From positions 3,678,501 to 3,742,500 of the forward strand of contig OZ026556.1 of assembly GCA_964020155.1 (NCBI GenBank): DNA of 64,000 nt. The letters run 5' to 3'. The translations under genes and the position numbers were made by a program. Shown here piece after piece: positions 1-14,775 of this stretch (positions are counted from its first letter, which is position 1; each line of letters begins with the position of its first letter). This DNA comes from Chondrilla cf. caribensis. Lineage: Eukaryota; Porifera; Demospongiae; Chondrillida; Chondrillidae. The notes under the pieces were generated by a model, which made no database searches, was not told the DNA's origin, and saw nothing but the letters and a program-made list of their open reading frames with translations.

Positions 1-166
1 CCATAAGTGTTCATAATTCAATTCATAATTACAATACAAATATAACATATGCACACATATAATATGTACATAATGGCCATGAATGTGGTACATCAAGACC
101 ATGTATGTATGTATGTATATACACAAAGATCATTTGTATGAGGTCAATTTAGATTCCAATAAGCCG

Positions 167-523
167 TCATAAGAAGTCTTGTATCTTGATTGGTCTTCTG
201 ACAGCATTGAGGAAGCCCTCGTTATATCTGAACCACAGTGGATGTCTGATACTGCCTGCCTTGGGGTCCGCTCTACTGGGAGTTATATCTGAACAGGTTG
301 ACAAGAACACATGATTGAGGGCACGGGAGGTTGTCTGCTTATGTGTGTGTACTTGTAGCATGTTAAAAGAGGTTAAGCTATACACTCGTAAACAGCATTT
401 TCAACTAACAAAACAGTACCAGCCGTACAAATCTGTACTCACGGCAGTGGAAAATGAAAGTTTTTAGGGGCTGCCGCAGGCAGCCCCTATATTGTTTTCA
501 TTTCGACTTCCGGTATGTAACGC

Positions 524-567
<44 letters not shown>

Positions 568-3500
568 GTGTTCCTACGTGTAACAGTAACAATGAATTTA
601 TATAATAATTTATATTGCGCGAAATAAAGATGGCCGATTTCGAATGCCGACAATTAGAAATTGGGCTAGAATTCGTGCGCTGAAGCTTCCCCGAACGTAA
701 TAACTTCAGCGAAGGTTCTTCTGAACCTAAGAAATACGCGCAAGTAATTCGAGTGCGGGGGGCGGCAGCCCCACGAGTTTTTGAACTCGAATTACTTGTT
801 CTTTTCCCATCCACAACATCATACAGCACATACAGTAGACCTACAACTACCATTACACCACCACTCCTCCCCTACCATGTACCACCACTCCTTCCCTACC
901 ATGTACCAACACTCCTCCCCTACCATGTACCAACACTCCTCCCCTACCATGTACCACCACTCCCTCCCTACCATGTACCACCACTCCCCCCCTACCATGT
1001 ACCACCACTTCCCCCCTACCATGTACCACCACTCCTCCCCTACCATGTACCACCATTCCTCCCCTACCATGTACCACCACTCCTCTCCCCCTACCATGTA
1101 CCACCACTCCTCCCTACCATGTACCAACACTCCCTCCCCCATCAAGTACACATCTGTACATGCACACAACAAGCATATTGTATGTGCAGTTGTACGGTTT
1201 CTATTATACATGTAGTTGGTCTCCACTCTGACTGTAGTCTGATTTCTACCTTTTCTCTTCTTTAGTTTGTTTTCTGATGCTCGAGTAAAAAAGTCCATAG
1301 CCGCCTGGATGGGTAGGGAGGTTGGAGGAATGCATCTGAGAATCCTTAATACAACAAGACAAGCAGAACAGTTTGAGCATGGGCTGTGGTACCACATACA
1401 GGATTCGTGTTTAGACATCGAGCTTTTCCTACATCTTGAATTGAACAGATCTGTAGAGCTCTGTACTATATATTTATATGAAGCTGTGAGTAAGCATAAA
1501 TGGACACATGTATATCCTGATTGGTGGCAACATCAGAGACTGACGGGCTACATATCATATGTGTCCCTGAGATCCACAGATGTGACAATTGATTAATACA
1601 TTAGCTAAATAACAGGTGACTAATCAGGATACATGCTAATTTATCACCCTCAGTATCCCATACAAAGGATCCACTCCCAGTACATTCTTCTAAAGGTGAT
1701 ATACGTAACATGAACATACTACATAATGTTGTAACTAGTACACTGACAAGTACCTTTCGTTTCCTCAATCTAGCTGGGGTTCTCTCAGTTTGTACCATCT
1801 CTGTCACTGTCAAGGGTATCCTCTTTGGAGTAGAGGACTTCAGCATACTGGTGTACTTGCCACCGGGTTCCTTTCCCTCATCAGGAGCTTGTTGACCTTT
1901 GTGCAGTACTCGTTCTGCTCTTCTCATCTTCTCCATCTCCACCTGCAGCAAGCAGACACAGATGAATGCACAGCACCTGATATGTTTTAACTATGTATTA
2001 TCTACAATGTGATAATAATCAAGCAACAATCTGTTTCATATCTTACAATAATTCACGGATTTTCTGCTAGTTTGATAGTTTATGAACTCCTCCTTTAGTT
2101 CACACACTATTGATGTCAAACTTGCCAAATGCAATCAGCAGCATACATGGAGTGTCCTCAGAGGTGAGGGGGGCATTTCAGTCTAGGCATTCTCTCCAGA
2201 ATTCAAAATAACAGTACAATTATTGGACATTATGTGTCCACAGGAGGAAGTGGCATAATTAGATGCAAAGTGTGATTATGACATAGGGGTTAACATGCCT
2301 GTTGGGCAGGTCATTCAACTAGTGTACAACAAACAGTATAATCATACTATGATTCACATATTTTGACAATGTTTGTTTGTTTACAAACTCCTCCTACAGT
2401 TTGTATGCTTTCATGTAGTAGAGGTAAGATATCGAAATGTTCAATGATGATCATGGCACAAAGGCAGCATTCATATAGAGGTGGCCTTCAGTACAGGCTC
2501 CACTGTATTTTACACACTGTCTCCTATCTCTTGCTTCACTTCAATTATTGATCTCAAACGACTAAAGTCAGTGTCGATGTGTTAGGAGGTTGGCTTATCC
2601 AGACTCCACTGTACAGTACGTAAGTCAGTGTATGTACATATTTGTGAAGGCAAGTAGCTGGGATCCATCCTCAGTACACAAATGTTTGGGAGTACATACA
2701 AAGCAGTAATAGATGTGACATATGCAAACAAATGTATGGTACCTCTCTGGATATCAACTGCTTGGCAGCATATGTTAGTTGCCTCCGTTGAGGTAGTCCT
2801 GAAAACCTCACCAGTAGGTCTATATTCCTGCATGGGAGTAGGGGAGAGGTGAAGGTTACACATACTACACCATCCATCCATTGATGTACTACACATATGC
2901 ATACATTCAGTGGAGCCTGTCCATGAAGACCACCCAGTGCCTATAACACAAGGTATTATATAGAAGTGCTATAACTACTTTAGACAATGTAATGGATGCT
3001 TTATGAGAGGTTGTACAGGACAAGTAGTCTTTATGAAAAGTTGTTACGGTAAGCTCAATTATCAATACATCATCCAGCATCCATCTGAATTACAGTAAGA
3101 TACACACATTCTTACATACTGCAATTGCATACGGTATAGACGCAGCCAGGGAGGATACAACTGTAGTGTACAGACACACCCAGGGAGGATACAACTGTAG
3201 TGTATGGACAACCCAGTGAGGATACAACTGTAGTGTACAGACACAGTCTGCATTATTGGATTTGTACAGTACATTGAGGAGATATTATCATTAGTAATAT
3301 TATTAGTCAGGTAATCCCAGTGTTTATGTAGAGGAAAACACTAAAATAATAACTAAAATAACACTTACCCTAGACAAAATAAAAAAACAAACTATAGAAA
3401 ATAACATTTGTCAGAAGTCATAAAAATGTAATTCTGGCAGAGTACCTCTAGATATGAGGGGAAAGACCTGAGGTTTACATAAGCTAATTGGAACTAAAAC

Positions 3501-6500
3501 ATTGGTAGCAGTAAACAGCCACAATGCAAAATGCAAATACATTATCAATTAAGTAAATTACTAAGTCTTCCCCTAGTGTGATACACCACCCCCAGACAAT
3601 TTCCCTATATCAGGAGAGTAAACACGACATCTCCTATAAAAGTGGGAAATAGACAGCATTTTATCAAGAGCTGCTGGTAATTCAGAATCTCAAATCGTGG
3701 TTGCTGCAAACTGCTTCAAGAATCCAGGATTCAGAACCTTGAATCACAAACTGAGAGATGGAAAAGTTTCTACTTGTGCTTGGATTGTGTGTTATTGGCA
3801 CCATTGCAGGAGGTCCCTCTATGAAACAAGTACGTTCGTCTACTGTGGTATACACCGTACACACATATATGATATTCGGTATTTCGAGGGTATCTAACAT
3901 GCCACAACATGATATCTGTGCCACATTATGCAGATTTCAGTGTTGTCTCATAATGTCATGCATACCATATTCTTCAATATTAACAGTGTACACCACATGA
4001 AGGACCTCTCCTCTACCACAAGCTGATGACCTCAAAGTGGATACAGGATCATGCCGCCATCAATGGACTTGTGTCTGCTACTAATGCAGTCATGCACTTC
4101 AAGCCACCAGTAGATCATGCTCGACTCCTGAGAATATCGATATTCCAAAGAGGACAAGTCCCAGAAGAGGACATTGCAGTCTACATCAAAGTCTACCTTC
4201 GTGACCCACCAACTGGTGATTCTGATCCTATCATTAGTATCTGTGATGGAACTGTCTGCAATGCAATTGCTGTGTTAGATAGGGGGAACTATCAGAATAC
4301 TGCATGTGACTATGGTAGCTTCAACAGTGGGCCTGTTTGTACCAATACTCAGTTCCTTAGAAACTGTGGTGGAATTCCCATCACGTACACCACATACCCC
4401 AATGAGGTTACCCTCACATTCTACCCCAGCGAGCAGTTGGGAACCTTCCACATCATACCAGATGGAGGATACACCACTGTAGGCTCATTCACTAAGAAGT
4501 TGGACCTCACTCAAGGACTCTTTTTGGAGATGTACGGAAGTGATACCAGCGAACAATACTTGTTGCAGTACATGGAAGTTGAGATCAAGGCCAACCAGTA
4601 GACTCTATTCTGATAATTTGCTATTTCAAACAGATCCACACCAAGTCAATAAAGGTTTCATGGACCATGCACATTCCAAGCATTTATATATCAGATAAAT
4701 TGGTATAGCTAGTAGTAGTAGTATAAATGTACACATTACAGTAGGTAAGGGTAGAAAGCTTTGAATAACTACAAACACTTCAGTAGCCACTCTACACTGT
4801 AACACATTACATGTAATAGCCGATTCGATAAACAAGCTAGCTTCTTCACACTCGTGATTGTACTGTATGTTGTATTGACTTGATAATCATATAACGACTG
4901 TTCAGTATCAAACGATATTACATACATGTAGAGTCAATGGCACTTTGCATGATAACACTGGGCAGGACCACACCATATCATAGCCTCACCACAACATCAA
5001 AATCCATGTTGAAACATCTTGTATAGAAGTAAATCAATATATGGTACACATGCACAATTACATATACATTCCATTCACAATCAACCCACACAGCAAAGGC
5101 AGACTGTTGTATGACAAACTGGAGGCAACCACATGGAATGCACTTACAGCTCTAAGCAGTACACCTACGCAGGAAGCACCTAAAAGTGGAATTCTGGCAG
5201 TTTACTTCTAGATCTGATGGGGAACACTTGAGGTTTACATAAGCTAATTGAAAATATGACTCTTATAAAAGTGGAAATAGACAGCATTTTATCAAGAGTT
5301 GGTAGTAAATCAGAATTTACTCAAATCTAAGTTGGAGTGTTCTTCAGTTTGATTTAAGAATCCAGAATCCAGAACTGCAATTGACAGGACAGTCACTGAT
5401 TACTAATTTTTAGTAGTGAATCGCAAACTGAGAAATGGAAAGGTTTCTCCTTGTGCTTGGATTGTGTGTTATTGGCACCATTGCAGGAGGTCCCTCTATG
5501 AATCAAGTACGATGGTCTACTGTGGTATACATAGTACATAGTGTCGACATTCAGGATGGATGGGTATTCTGAGACCACGACATTATATCTGTGCCACAAC
5601 ATATGCATATCTCAGTGTTGTTCGTAATGTCATATACACCAAATTCTAATACGTACAGTGCACACCATATGTAGGACATAGTGTCAACATTCAGGAAGAG
5701 TAGGTAGTTTGAGAGCATCTAACATGCCACAACATTATATCTGTGATACATTATGTAGATTTCAGTGTTGTCTTGTGATGTCATGTATACCATATTCTCT
5801 AATACGTACAGTGCACACCAAGTGAAGGACCTCTCCTCTACCACAAGCTGATGACCTCAAAGTGGATACAGGATCATGCCACTATCAGTGGACTTGTGTC
5901 TGCTACTAATGCAGTCATGCACTTCAAGGTGGGGGTAACCAATGGTCGACTCCTGAGAATACCAATATTCCAAAGAGGACAAGTCCCGGAAGAGGACATT
6001 GCAGTCTACATCAAAGTCTACCTTCGTGACCCACCAACTTCTGATTCTGATCCTCTCATTGGTATCTGTGATAGAACTGTCTGCAATGCTATCTTTGTGT
6101 CTGATAGGGGGAATTATCCGAATGATGCATGCATCTATGGTAGCTTTAATAGTGGACCTATTCGTACCAATTCTCAGTTCCCTGGGAACTGTGGTGGAAT
6201 TCCCATCACGTACACCACATTCCCCAATGAGGTTACCCTCACATTCTACCCCAGCGAGCAGTTGGGAACCTTCCACATCATACCAGATGGAGGATACACC
6301 ACTGTAGGCTCATTCACTAAGAAGTTGGACCTCACTCAAGGACTCTTCTTGGAGATGTACGGGAATGATGTCAATGAACAATACTTGTTGCAGTACATGC
6401 AAGTTGAGATCAAGGCCAACTGAACTGATGTACATACACATTACAGTAGGTATGTTAGGAAGCTTTGAACTATAAACAATTGAATAGTCTTGCTATAGGA

Positions 6501-9500
6501 CTCTTCCCATAATAGTCCAATGCAATAAACATATTAGTTTCTTCACTCTCATAATTGTACTATACTTTGTATTGACTTGATAATCATATAACAACTGCGA
6601 AAATGGTTGAACGGCTAGGTGTCATCATATATCAAGAATTCAATGTAATTCACTAGTCAAGATAGTTTTTACACCAAACATTTCGACAGCTATCTGCTGT
6701 CTTCTTCAGTGGTATGGAATACAGATTGTGTGTGCGCTTTTATGCGTGTGGTGACAGGTGATGACGAGATGATGTGTGAATAATAATAAGGCGGGAAGTA
6801 AAATGATGTAAGAATAATAATGAAAGTACAGGGGGAAATAAAATAGTTGTTTACATGTGTTGAGTAATGTTCCAAGTTCTCTGTTTAAGGTGCACGGTTC
6901 TTCGGCAGAGGGTGAGGATTGGAGGTTGTGGGCTTGGTGATTTAATGTTCTTATTACAGCTAACTTGTGTGTAATGGGATCATTGGGATGGAAATCTAGG
7001 TACTTTTCTGTGTGGGTGGATTTTCTATAAACTGTGGTGTTTGGGTCCTATCAGGGCTATGGAAAATGAGTACATCTAAGAAAGCTAGCTTTGATTCCGA
7101 TTCTCTCTCTATTGTGAATTGTATGGTCTCTTCTATGGGGTTGATATGGCGGTGGAACTTATCTTAAAACATTAAATCACTGAGCCCACAACCTCCCGTC
7201 CTCACCCTCTGCCATCTGCCATAGATGAAGAAGAAGAAAGAGTAGCCCAGGCCCTCGAGATGAATGGATACCCTAGAAAGCTAATTGAAAACCCACCACA
7301 ATCAACCCAAGCACAGCCTAGCCAAGATGTAACCGCCTCCATTCCCACCGTCGTTACCATCCCCTATGTAATAAACACATCAGAAGCTATCAGACGTATC
7401 CTCACCACCCTAGGCATAAAAAGAACATTCCAGCCCATAAACACCCTTAAACAGCTCCTAGTACACCTCAAGGATCCCATCCCTAAAGAAGATAAAGCAG
7501 GAGTAGTGTACCAGTTCCCATGTAGTAATTGCCCACAAACATACATAGGCCAGACCGGACGAACCTTAGGACAGAGACTAAAGGAACATAAGAAGGCAGT
7601 AAAAGATAAGAATATAATGACATCAGCCCTAGCAGAACACACATGTCAGACAGGCCACACCATAGACTGGTCCCAAACAGAAATTTTAGGAAAAAATCAG
7701 AATACCTCAAGAAGATGCCTATTAGAATTATGGATGATCCAGAAATTATCTTGGCTAGTGAATTACATTGAATTCTTGACATATAACAACTGTTCAGTAT
7801 CAAACGATATTACATACATGTGGAGTCAATGGAACTTTACATGATAACACTGGGCAGGACCACACCATGTCATAGCCTCACCAGAACATCAAAATCCATA
7901 CTGAAACATCTTGTATAGAAGTACATTGATATATGTATGGTATATGACACATATTGTATAGGAGTACATTGATACTACATGGCACACATACACATATAGG
8001 TATACAGCCACAAAATTAATGTGTACACGCACAACATGTGCAGTAGATCTACTTTAAAGAAAATGGACAGAACCCCTTGTACAGTGGAACCTGCCTAATC
8101 CGGCACCTCTATAAACCGGCATTCGCTTAAATCGGCCGAAATTTTCAGGCACCGACTACTTTTCCATAGAAAAGTACCTGCCTAATCCGGAATTCTACTA
8201 ACCCGCAATCCGGCATGGATTTTTCTGTTCCAACAGGACAGAAAACCTCTATAAACCGGCAATCCCCTCGAAACGCTCTAATCAACACTCAAAAAGATGT
8301 GAAAATGACTGGTATTTCGTTGTCGATTTTCGTCCCTTTCGAGCGGCCATTTTTACTGATGTCATACGAATTATGATGCGGACCTAAAGGTAAATAATGA
8401 TGTAATAATCGGACTCAAGTGTACCGTATACGTGTGTAAATCCGGTTACATAGGCTATATAAGGATTCGTTCCGGTCACATAATTCATCTTATGGATTAT
8501 ATCAACCATGGCAAAAAGAAGTCACAAAGAGATGTCATTGGAGGACAAGATTGCCTTGATCAGAGCAAGTGAAGCTAGCCCCAAACCAACCCAAGCTCAT
8601 CTTAGCAGCCAATTCAGCATAGGTCGCAGTACTGTTGGAGACATCCTCAGGAAGAAGAGGCTCTACGAAGAAGCATGGGAGGGAAATGTCTACTCGAAAC
8701 GCCAACGACTCTCAAAGACAACCAACGCTGAGGCTGTCAACGAAAAGCTCTATGCTTTTTTCAATCAAGCAAGAGCCAAAAACATTCCTATTAGTGGGCC
8801 CATTCTCCAAAGCAAGGCCCTTCAATTCGCAGAAGAGCTTGATGTGGAGGATTTCAGGGCAAGCAATGGCTGGTTGGATGCATGGAAGAAACGATACAAC
8901 ATCAAGCAGTTCAAAATATCAGGAGAAAGTGCTGACGTCAACATGGCCCTTGTGGATGACTACAAAAGCCGTATTCCGGGAATTACATCTGGCTACCAAC
9001 TGGAGGACATTTTCAATTGTGATGAGACAGGGTTATTCTACCGGGCTCTTCCAGATAAGACACTGGCACAAAGGAAGCAAGCTGTCAAGGGGGGAAAATG
9101 CAGTAAGGACCGGCTCACTGTTCTCTTGTGCTGCAGTTGCACAGGTGAGAAGCTCAAACCATTAGTGATTGGGAAAGCTGACAAGCCCCGAGCTTTCAAG
9201 GGAATCCAGGTCGAAAATCTCCCAGTCCAGTGGCGTGCCAACAGCAAAGCCTGGATGAACACCCAATGCTTCTCAGAGTGGCTCAGAAACTTGAACCTGA
9301 AGATGAAGATGCACAAACGAAAGATCTTGCTGTTCATGGACAATGTATCCAGCCATGTTGCAAGTGACATTACATTGTCAAATGTAACAATCAAGTTCCT
9401 CCCTGCCAACACAACTTCTTGCCTTCAGCCTCTTGATGCAGGGATCATTAAAACCTTCAAGATGTATTTCAGAACACGCCTACTGCAGCATGTCGTTTCA

Positions 9501-12500
9501 CGCATGGATGAGTGCAACTCTGCCACCGAGCTTTCCAAGCAAGTGAATGTCCTGCAGGCTGTGACTTGGATTGCAAGTGCCTGGAGAGAAGTTTCCTCAA
9601 GTACTATTGCCAAGTGCTTCAGTCACTGTGGATTCAATGATGTGCAGCTCCAAGAGATGACTAACAACAGTGATACTGTTGAGTCTAACATCCAGCAGCT
9701 CCTAGAAATTGCATCTGGTGCTGGCATGCAAGTGGACATGTCAGGTAGCGAGTATCTGACCTCAGATGAGCACATCCCAACAGAGAGTGATGACATTGTA
9801 ATAGATTCCTCTACAACACCCTGCACTCAAGAGGATGACAAAGACAATACAGATGAGGAAGAAGAAGATGACTCTCCGCTATTAGCCACTGAAGCTTTAC
9901 AGTATTTGAGCAAGTTGACAAAATATTTCATCACTAAAGATGAAGAGTGTGTTGAATTACTTGACAAGATCACACAGGTTGTGTCCAGACATACTATTAT
10001 AGAAAAAAACAGCATGCGCCAAACAAAGATTGATCACTACTTTCACAAATGAACTTCAGCTGTATTTTACATTATACTTTGACTTTATATACATATTGCA
10101 TGTTTACATAATGACTGTTTATATTTGAAAATGCTTTGTAATCATTTATCATTGATATTTCATGATTTCAGAATGCCGTTATCAAAAACCTCCATAATCC
10201 AGCAACCTCCTAATCCAGCGCTATTTTTCATTCCCCGTCGGATGCCGGATTAGACAGGTTCCACTGTACACACTAATCTTCACGGAATGTACAACTTCAT
10301 GGATCAACAATTGGATTGTAATTCATATTTTTATGTTTGTAAAAGGAGAATCCCCGCAGCTATATACTGTGTGGCTTCTTTTACATGAATAAAGGAGAAA
10401 ATCTTCATTTACTGCACATACAATATTAGTGAATTTCTCACAACTACAGTAACCCATGCAAGCACCACAGCCCATTATATTCACACTCAACCCACACAGC
10501 AAAGGCAGACTGTTGTATGACAAACTGGAGATAACCACACAGAATTCACTTACGGCTCTAAGCAGTACACGTACTGTCCCTCTATGCTCCTCTCTTGATG
10601 GTAGGTGAGGTTGAAGGAGATCATGGTGTTCACCAGATCTGACAAGAGCTGTTTTTCTTTAGCAGAATACAGTTGAACACTGACCTGGTGGTAATGGAGA
10701 CACAAAGAACGCTAATATAACAGTACATAACATGCACAAGGCAGCCATTTTGATCCTATGTACCCTTCACAGATTGAGTTATAATAAGATAAGATAAAAC
10801 ATAATTAGTAACAGGATCCCCCTTGTGTTGTGGATGTAGTCACCAAGACCTGACAACAATAATCCTTGTTATACTTGAAGACTGTTATTAGAAGTTTCAC
10901 AGGAAGACTGTCGTGTGGGGTGAGTTGCATTTGCACTAAATAATGCCTGTAGGCATCACCGGATATGCCAACCAAGCATACAAGCCTACTATAATGTGTT
11001 GGACAAACTTCCCAAGTAACTTCAATCAAGAAAAGATTACTGTTTACAAGATGACAGCTGGATTGTTTATACAAACTTTGTTATCACCTGAAATTGATAG
11101 GAGCACTAACAAACTGCAATACCACCACAAAGGTACCAGAGGATTCTGCACTCCCGCCCAGTAGCAATGTGGAGGAAGTTTGCAAACCAGGGAATGGTAA
11201 TGTCGTCATGATGGTAAAACAGGGATCATGCAGTTACATGTATGCATGTAGTTCATCAGGACAATACACTTGACAATGTTGGATACCTTGTAAACAGGTA
11301 AATACTGGGTTATTGTGATGTTGAACCATCAAGTTTACAAGAATTACTATATACTCTGTAATCAGTGCTCTATGTACAAACACCCCGATATGGAGGTTTA
11401 AGATGTACGGGATTAGGTCAACCTACAGACTCACTGGTCTGAGTGTGGGTGCCAGTGTTTCAACCACCAGTGGGAGTATCTCAACTGTCAAGCTTCGTCT
11501 GGTCATGAAGTTACGTGTTTTGGGTGGCATCTCAGACAGCAAAGATTCAATGATGTTACTAGATCTTTGAACACTTTGCACAAGCTGCATAGAAGAAACA
11601 GATCAAAATATACTGAACTATGCATAAAATATTAGAATTTAAACTAATTATGCATACAATTCAAAAAGAGTATACTGATCTATGAATATGCAATGACCCA
11701 AGGACAAGCAGTCCTCGGGTCATTGCATACTATGCGTACTAGTCAAGAGTACTGGTGCATACATGCAATGTGACAAGAGTATACAGGGATATACATACGT
11801 ACGTACATATGTACAATGTAACACAAGTAAACACACACACACACACTGAGCAAACTGGAGGTGAAGTCCCAAAGTGAGTATGTATGTGTGCATGTCTCAT
11901 ACGTACATGCACGTATGTACATGTACCAAATGCCCTATTCTTGTTTGGAATAGGCACACACTTCATGAACGTGTCTATATACATGTATGGATATTACCCA
12001 CTCTGTACCAGTGACAAGTCAGCTCTCAATGCAAGTACCGTGTCACACCAAATTTTCAAGGAACAGTTTTACACTTCTCGCAATTATGACTCCAACTATG
12101 AAATTACATGTATTAGACAGAATACAGTATGTACGTACGCATGCATGTACATTACTTCATATTGCTGGTGGGGGTAGTGAACCCTTGCATTGGACGAAGA
12201 GGCCAGATAGATGTGAGCAGCAACTGGTGCAAAAGGAAGGTACGGTAGAAGACTGTAGTTCTGAGTGGACACCATCTTCTTGTCCACGGTGTCCTGGAAT
12301 ACAATCCACTCCAGCACATTGGTAGTCTGTAAGTAGGAGAGATAAGAACAATAAACAGAAAAGTGGTACATTGAGGCTCTACTGTAGGTAGTGTGTGCAG
12401 AGCAAATAGACAATCTGCATAGTATTGAATAAAGTAGCTAACAATGAAGAGTGAACAAAGAGAGGGTTCTTAATTCTATACACTGTCTACACTCCTACTG

Positions 12501-14716
12501 CATAGACACATATATGTATGCACGCATGCACACACACCCATCCATACAGGAAGTGGGGAAGGTCCCAGACTTTCAGGGCCCTACATGTTAAATGCACAGT
12601 ACATCCAATATACAGAACACCATCATGAAGTGAGTACCATCACCAGTGGGTTACAGTTTCAACTTGTCCCCATGACATCACCATGCCATACTCACCATTC
12701 TCATGGAGGGATCCCTGTACTTCATGTTGGGATAGTTCTCGAATACACCTTGGACCACTTTATCATATTCCCCAACTGACATGATAGTAGAGAGTATGTA
12801 GAGAAATCGATCGGATTTGGAAATTTCCTTCTGACTCCTTCTTAGGACCATACTCTGCCTGAAACAGCAATGGCAGAGTACAAGTGAATACAGTGAAATA
12901 GCATGCGTTGCCATAGAAACAGTACTATTATACAGCAATTTCATAATGTATAAAGCGCTAGCAACGATGCTATACTGGTTAAGACATGGACACTCGGGCA
13001 GTATGATACATAATATACACTCGCCCTCGGGACTTGGTATTTCATATGTCATACTGCCCTCGTGCCCATGTCTTAACCACTAACTAGCACACTCTGACTT
13101 GAAGTGTTGAGAAGTTTATCTCGCATACACACACAGTCCATCATAAGCATGTATGTACGTTAAACAGGTAATAAAAATCCATGGTAGCCAGTATGGAAAC
13201 ATACCATACAGGTACACGGTACATACAGTACAGAACTGTAAATACCCATGTGCATCTTCACTTCTAAAATGAACAAATACGAATCCCCATCCTAAGTGCC
13301 ATTCAGTTTATTGTGTGCATCACACACACACACCGCACACAGTATGTATGTATGTATACATGTGTGCACAGGTGAGTACAGTGGCTATGTTGGAGTACAA
13401 GTACATATACATAAGTATTCATGTACCAGTCCCCTTAGTACCACACTGTATACTTACAGTATGCATGTATATGTGAATGTACACCACAAGGAATACATAC
13501 TCATACATGACAGTTTCGGCATGTATTATTTATGCTTGTATTACTTACAGTAGAACTTTGATAATCCAACACAAAATGGGCAACAAAAGACATGTCAGAT
13601 TATGAAGGTCTTATTGTAAAGTCCATAATAATGGCTGTTTCTCAGAATATGGCCATGGAGGTGTTTGACTATAGAGCATGTTGGATTACAGAGGTTCCAC
13701 TGTGTGTGTGAGCCAAATACATACACACTTCTTAATGGATGGCAGCTGGAAAATGTCCTTCCAGAGTGTGAACAAATTCTTCTGTGTATCCTTCTGACCA
13801 ACACTGGCACTCTGAACAGCTGATACAGTGATCTCTGTCATTCTTCGCTTGAGAAACTAAACGGAGTACATACACATGCATGTATGGATGGCAGACATAT
13901 ATACAGTACCATATAGTGTATATGAAGTGAATGGTATATTTCAACTACAGAGGGACCACACTTAAAACACTATACTGACAGTTTGCTAGAGCATACACCA
14001 CACAGAGCATCTCAGTGTTGTAACTGTCCGAGGGAATGAGGGCATGTAGAGGATAGAAGAGGCAGCAGGAATATGCATTAGGGATGGAATGTGTGCCAAC
14101 AGATGCCACCAAAGATACATAGAGTTTCAACCACTACATAAGCATGCAGTGAGTATGTACTTCAGCTATACTGTCGTGCAGTATTGTCCCAGCCACATGT
14201 GTTGTTTTGGGGATTATTGCCTCATTCATTTTTATCTACATGTACAGCACACGCATACATACACACTGGCAGTGGAATCTACATATATGTATTGTGGGAG
14301 CACACTATGATTCATTGGACAGTAATACCCGATGGCAAGTGGCCCATGGACGCACATCAGACTACATACAGTTCAGTATCAAGTATATGTACAGTACGTA
14401 TGTCTCAGAGGTGGTCTTTTAGCACAGTGGTTGCTAAATACAGGTCCCACAGTAAATGTATACAAGCATGCCTACAAACCTGTAATGTGTTGAGACAGGA
14501 TCGGATGTCATTGTCTGCCTTGTCGCAAAGGGCAGTCAGTGCTGGGATGGAAGCTCTCAGCTTCTCCCTCCTACAGACCTCCTGAAGACGATGAGACAGT
14601 CTCGACTGCAGAGTTGGCGGGAACACCAAAACCAAAGCATGTTGTCGTAACTCCCTCAGGGCTGGCACATACCTGTAGGTCCATATATTGAAAGTCAATG
14701 AAAGAGCAAATATGTG

Positions 14717-14775
<59 letters not shown>

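Larger units (their letters stand above)
3428..5172 (+). repeat. Tandem duplication unit 1 (nested gene copy 1)
   Basis: Starts with GTAATTCTGGCAGAGTACCT, matched at about 5188 in unit 2. It ends with a copy of the CHTF18 intron 17/exon 17 junction (5071-5172), matched at 10473-10572. Unit 2 runs from about 5188 to 10572 and has since been enlarged by the Penelope-like insertion and the pogo element. The shared 3' region (4857-5040) is also seen at 7788-7940. Confidence 0.8.
8082..10266 (+). mobile_element. pogo/Tigger-type DNA transposon, apparently complete
   Basis: 2185 bp flanked by TA target duplications (8080-8081, 10267-10268). Terminal inverted repeats start CAGTGGAACCTGYCTAATCC on both ends (about 24 bp); subterminal CTAATCCGG/ATAAACCGGC blocks repeat inside. 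It contains one intact transposase gene with its own TATA-like TATATAAG at 8456. It sits in CHTF18 intron 17, within duplication unit 2. Confidence 0.93.

Noticed and set aside
1267..1596. 109-codon + strand frame
   Set aside because: Overlaps CHTF18 exon 20 on the other strand and shows no recognisable features.
7260..7844. Host GIY-YIG nuclease gene
   Set aside because: It lies inside the Penelope-like insertion, lacks the N-terminal RT part and runs across the target-site duplication into host sequence.
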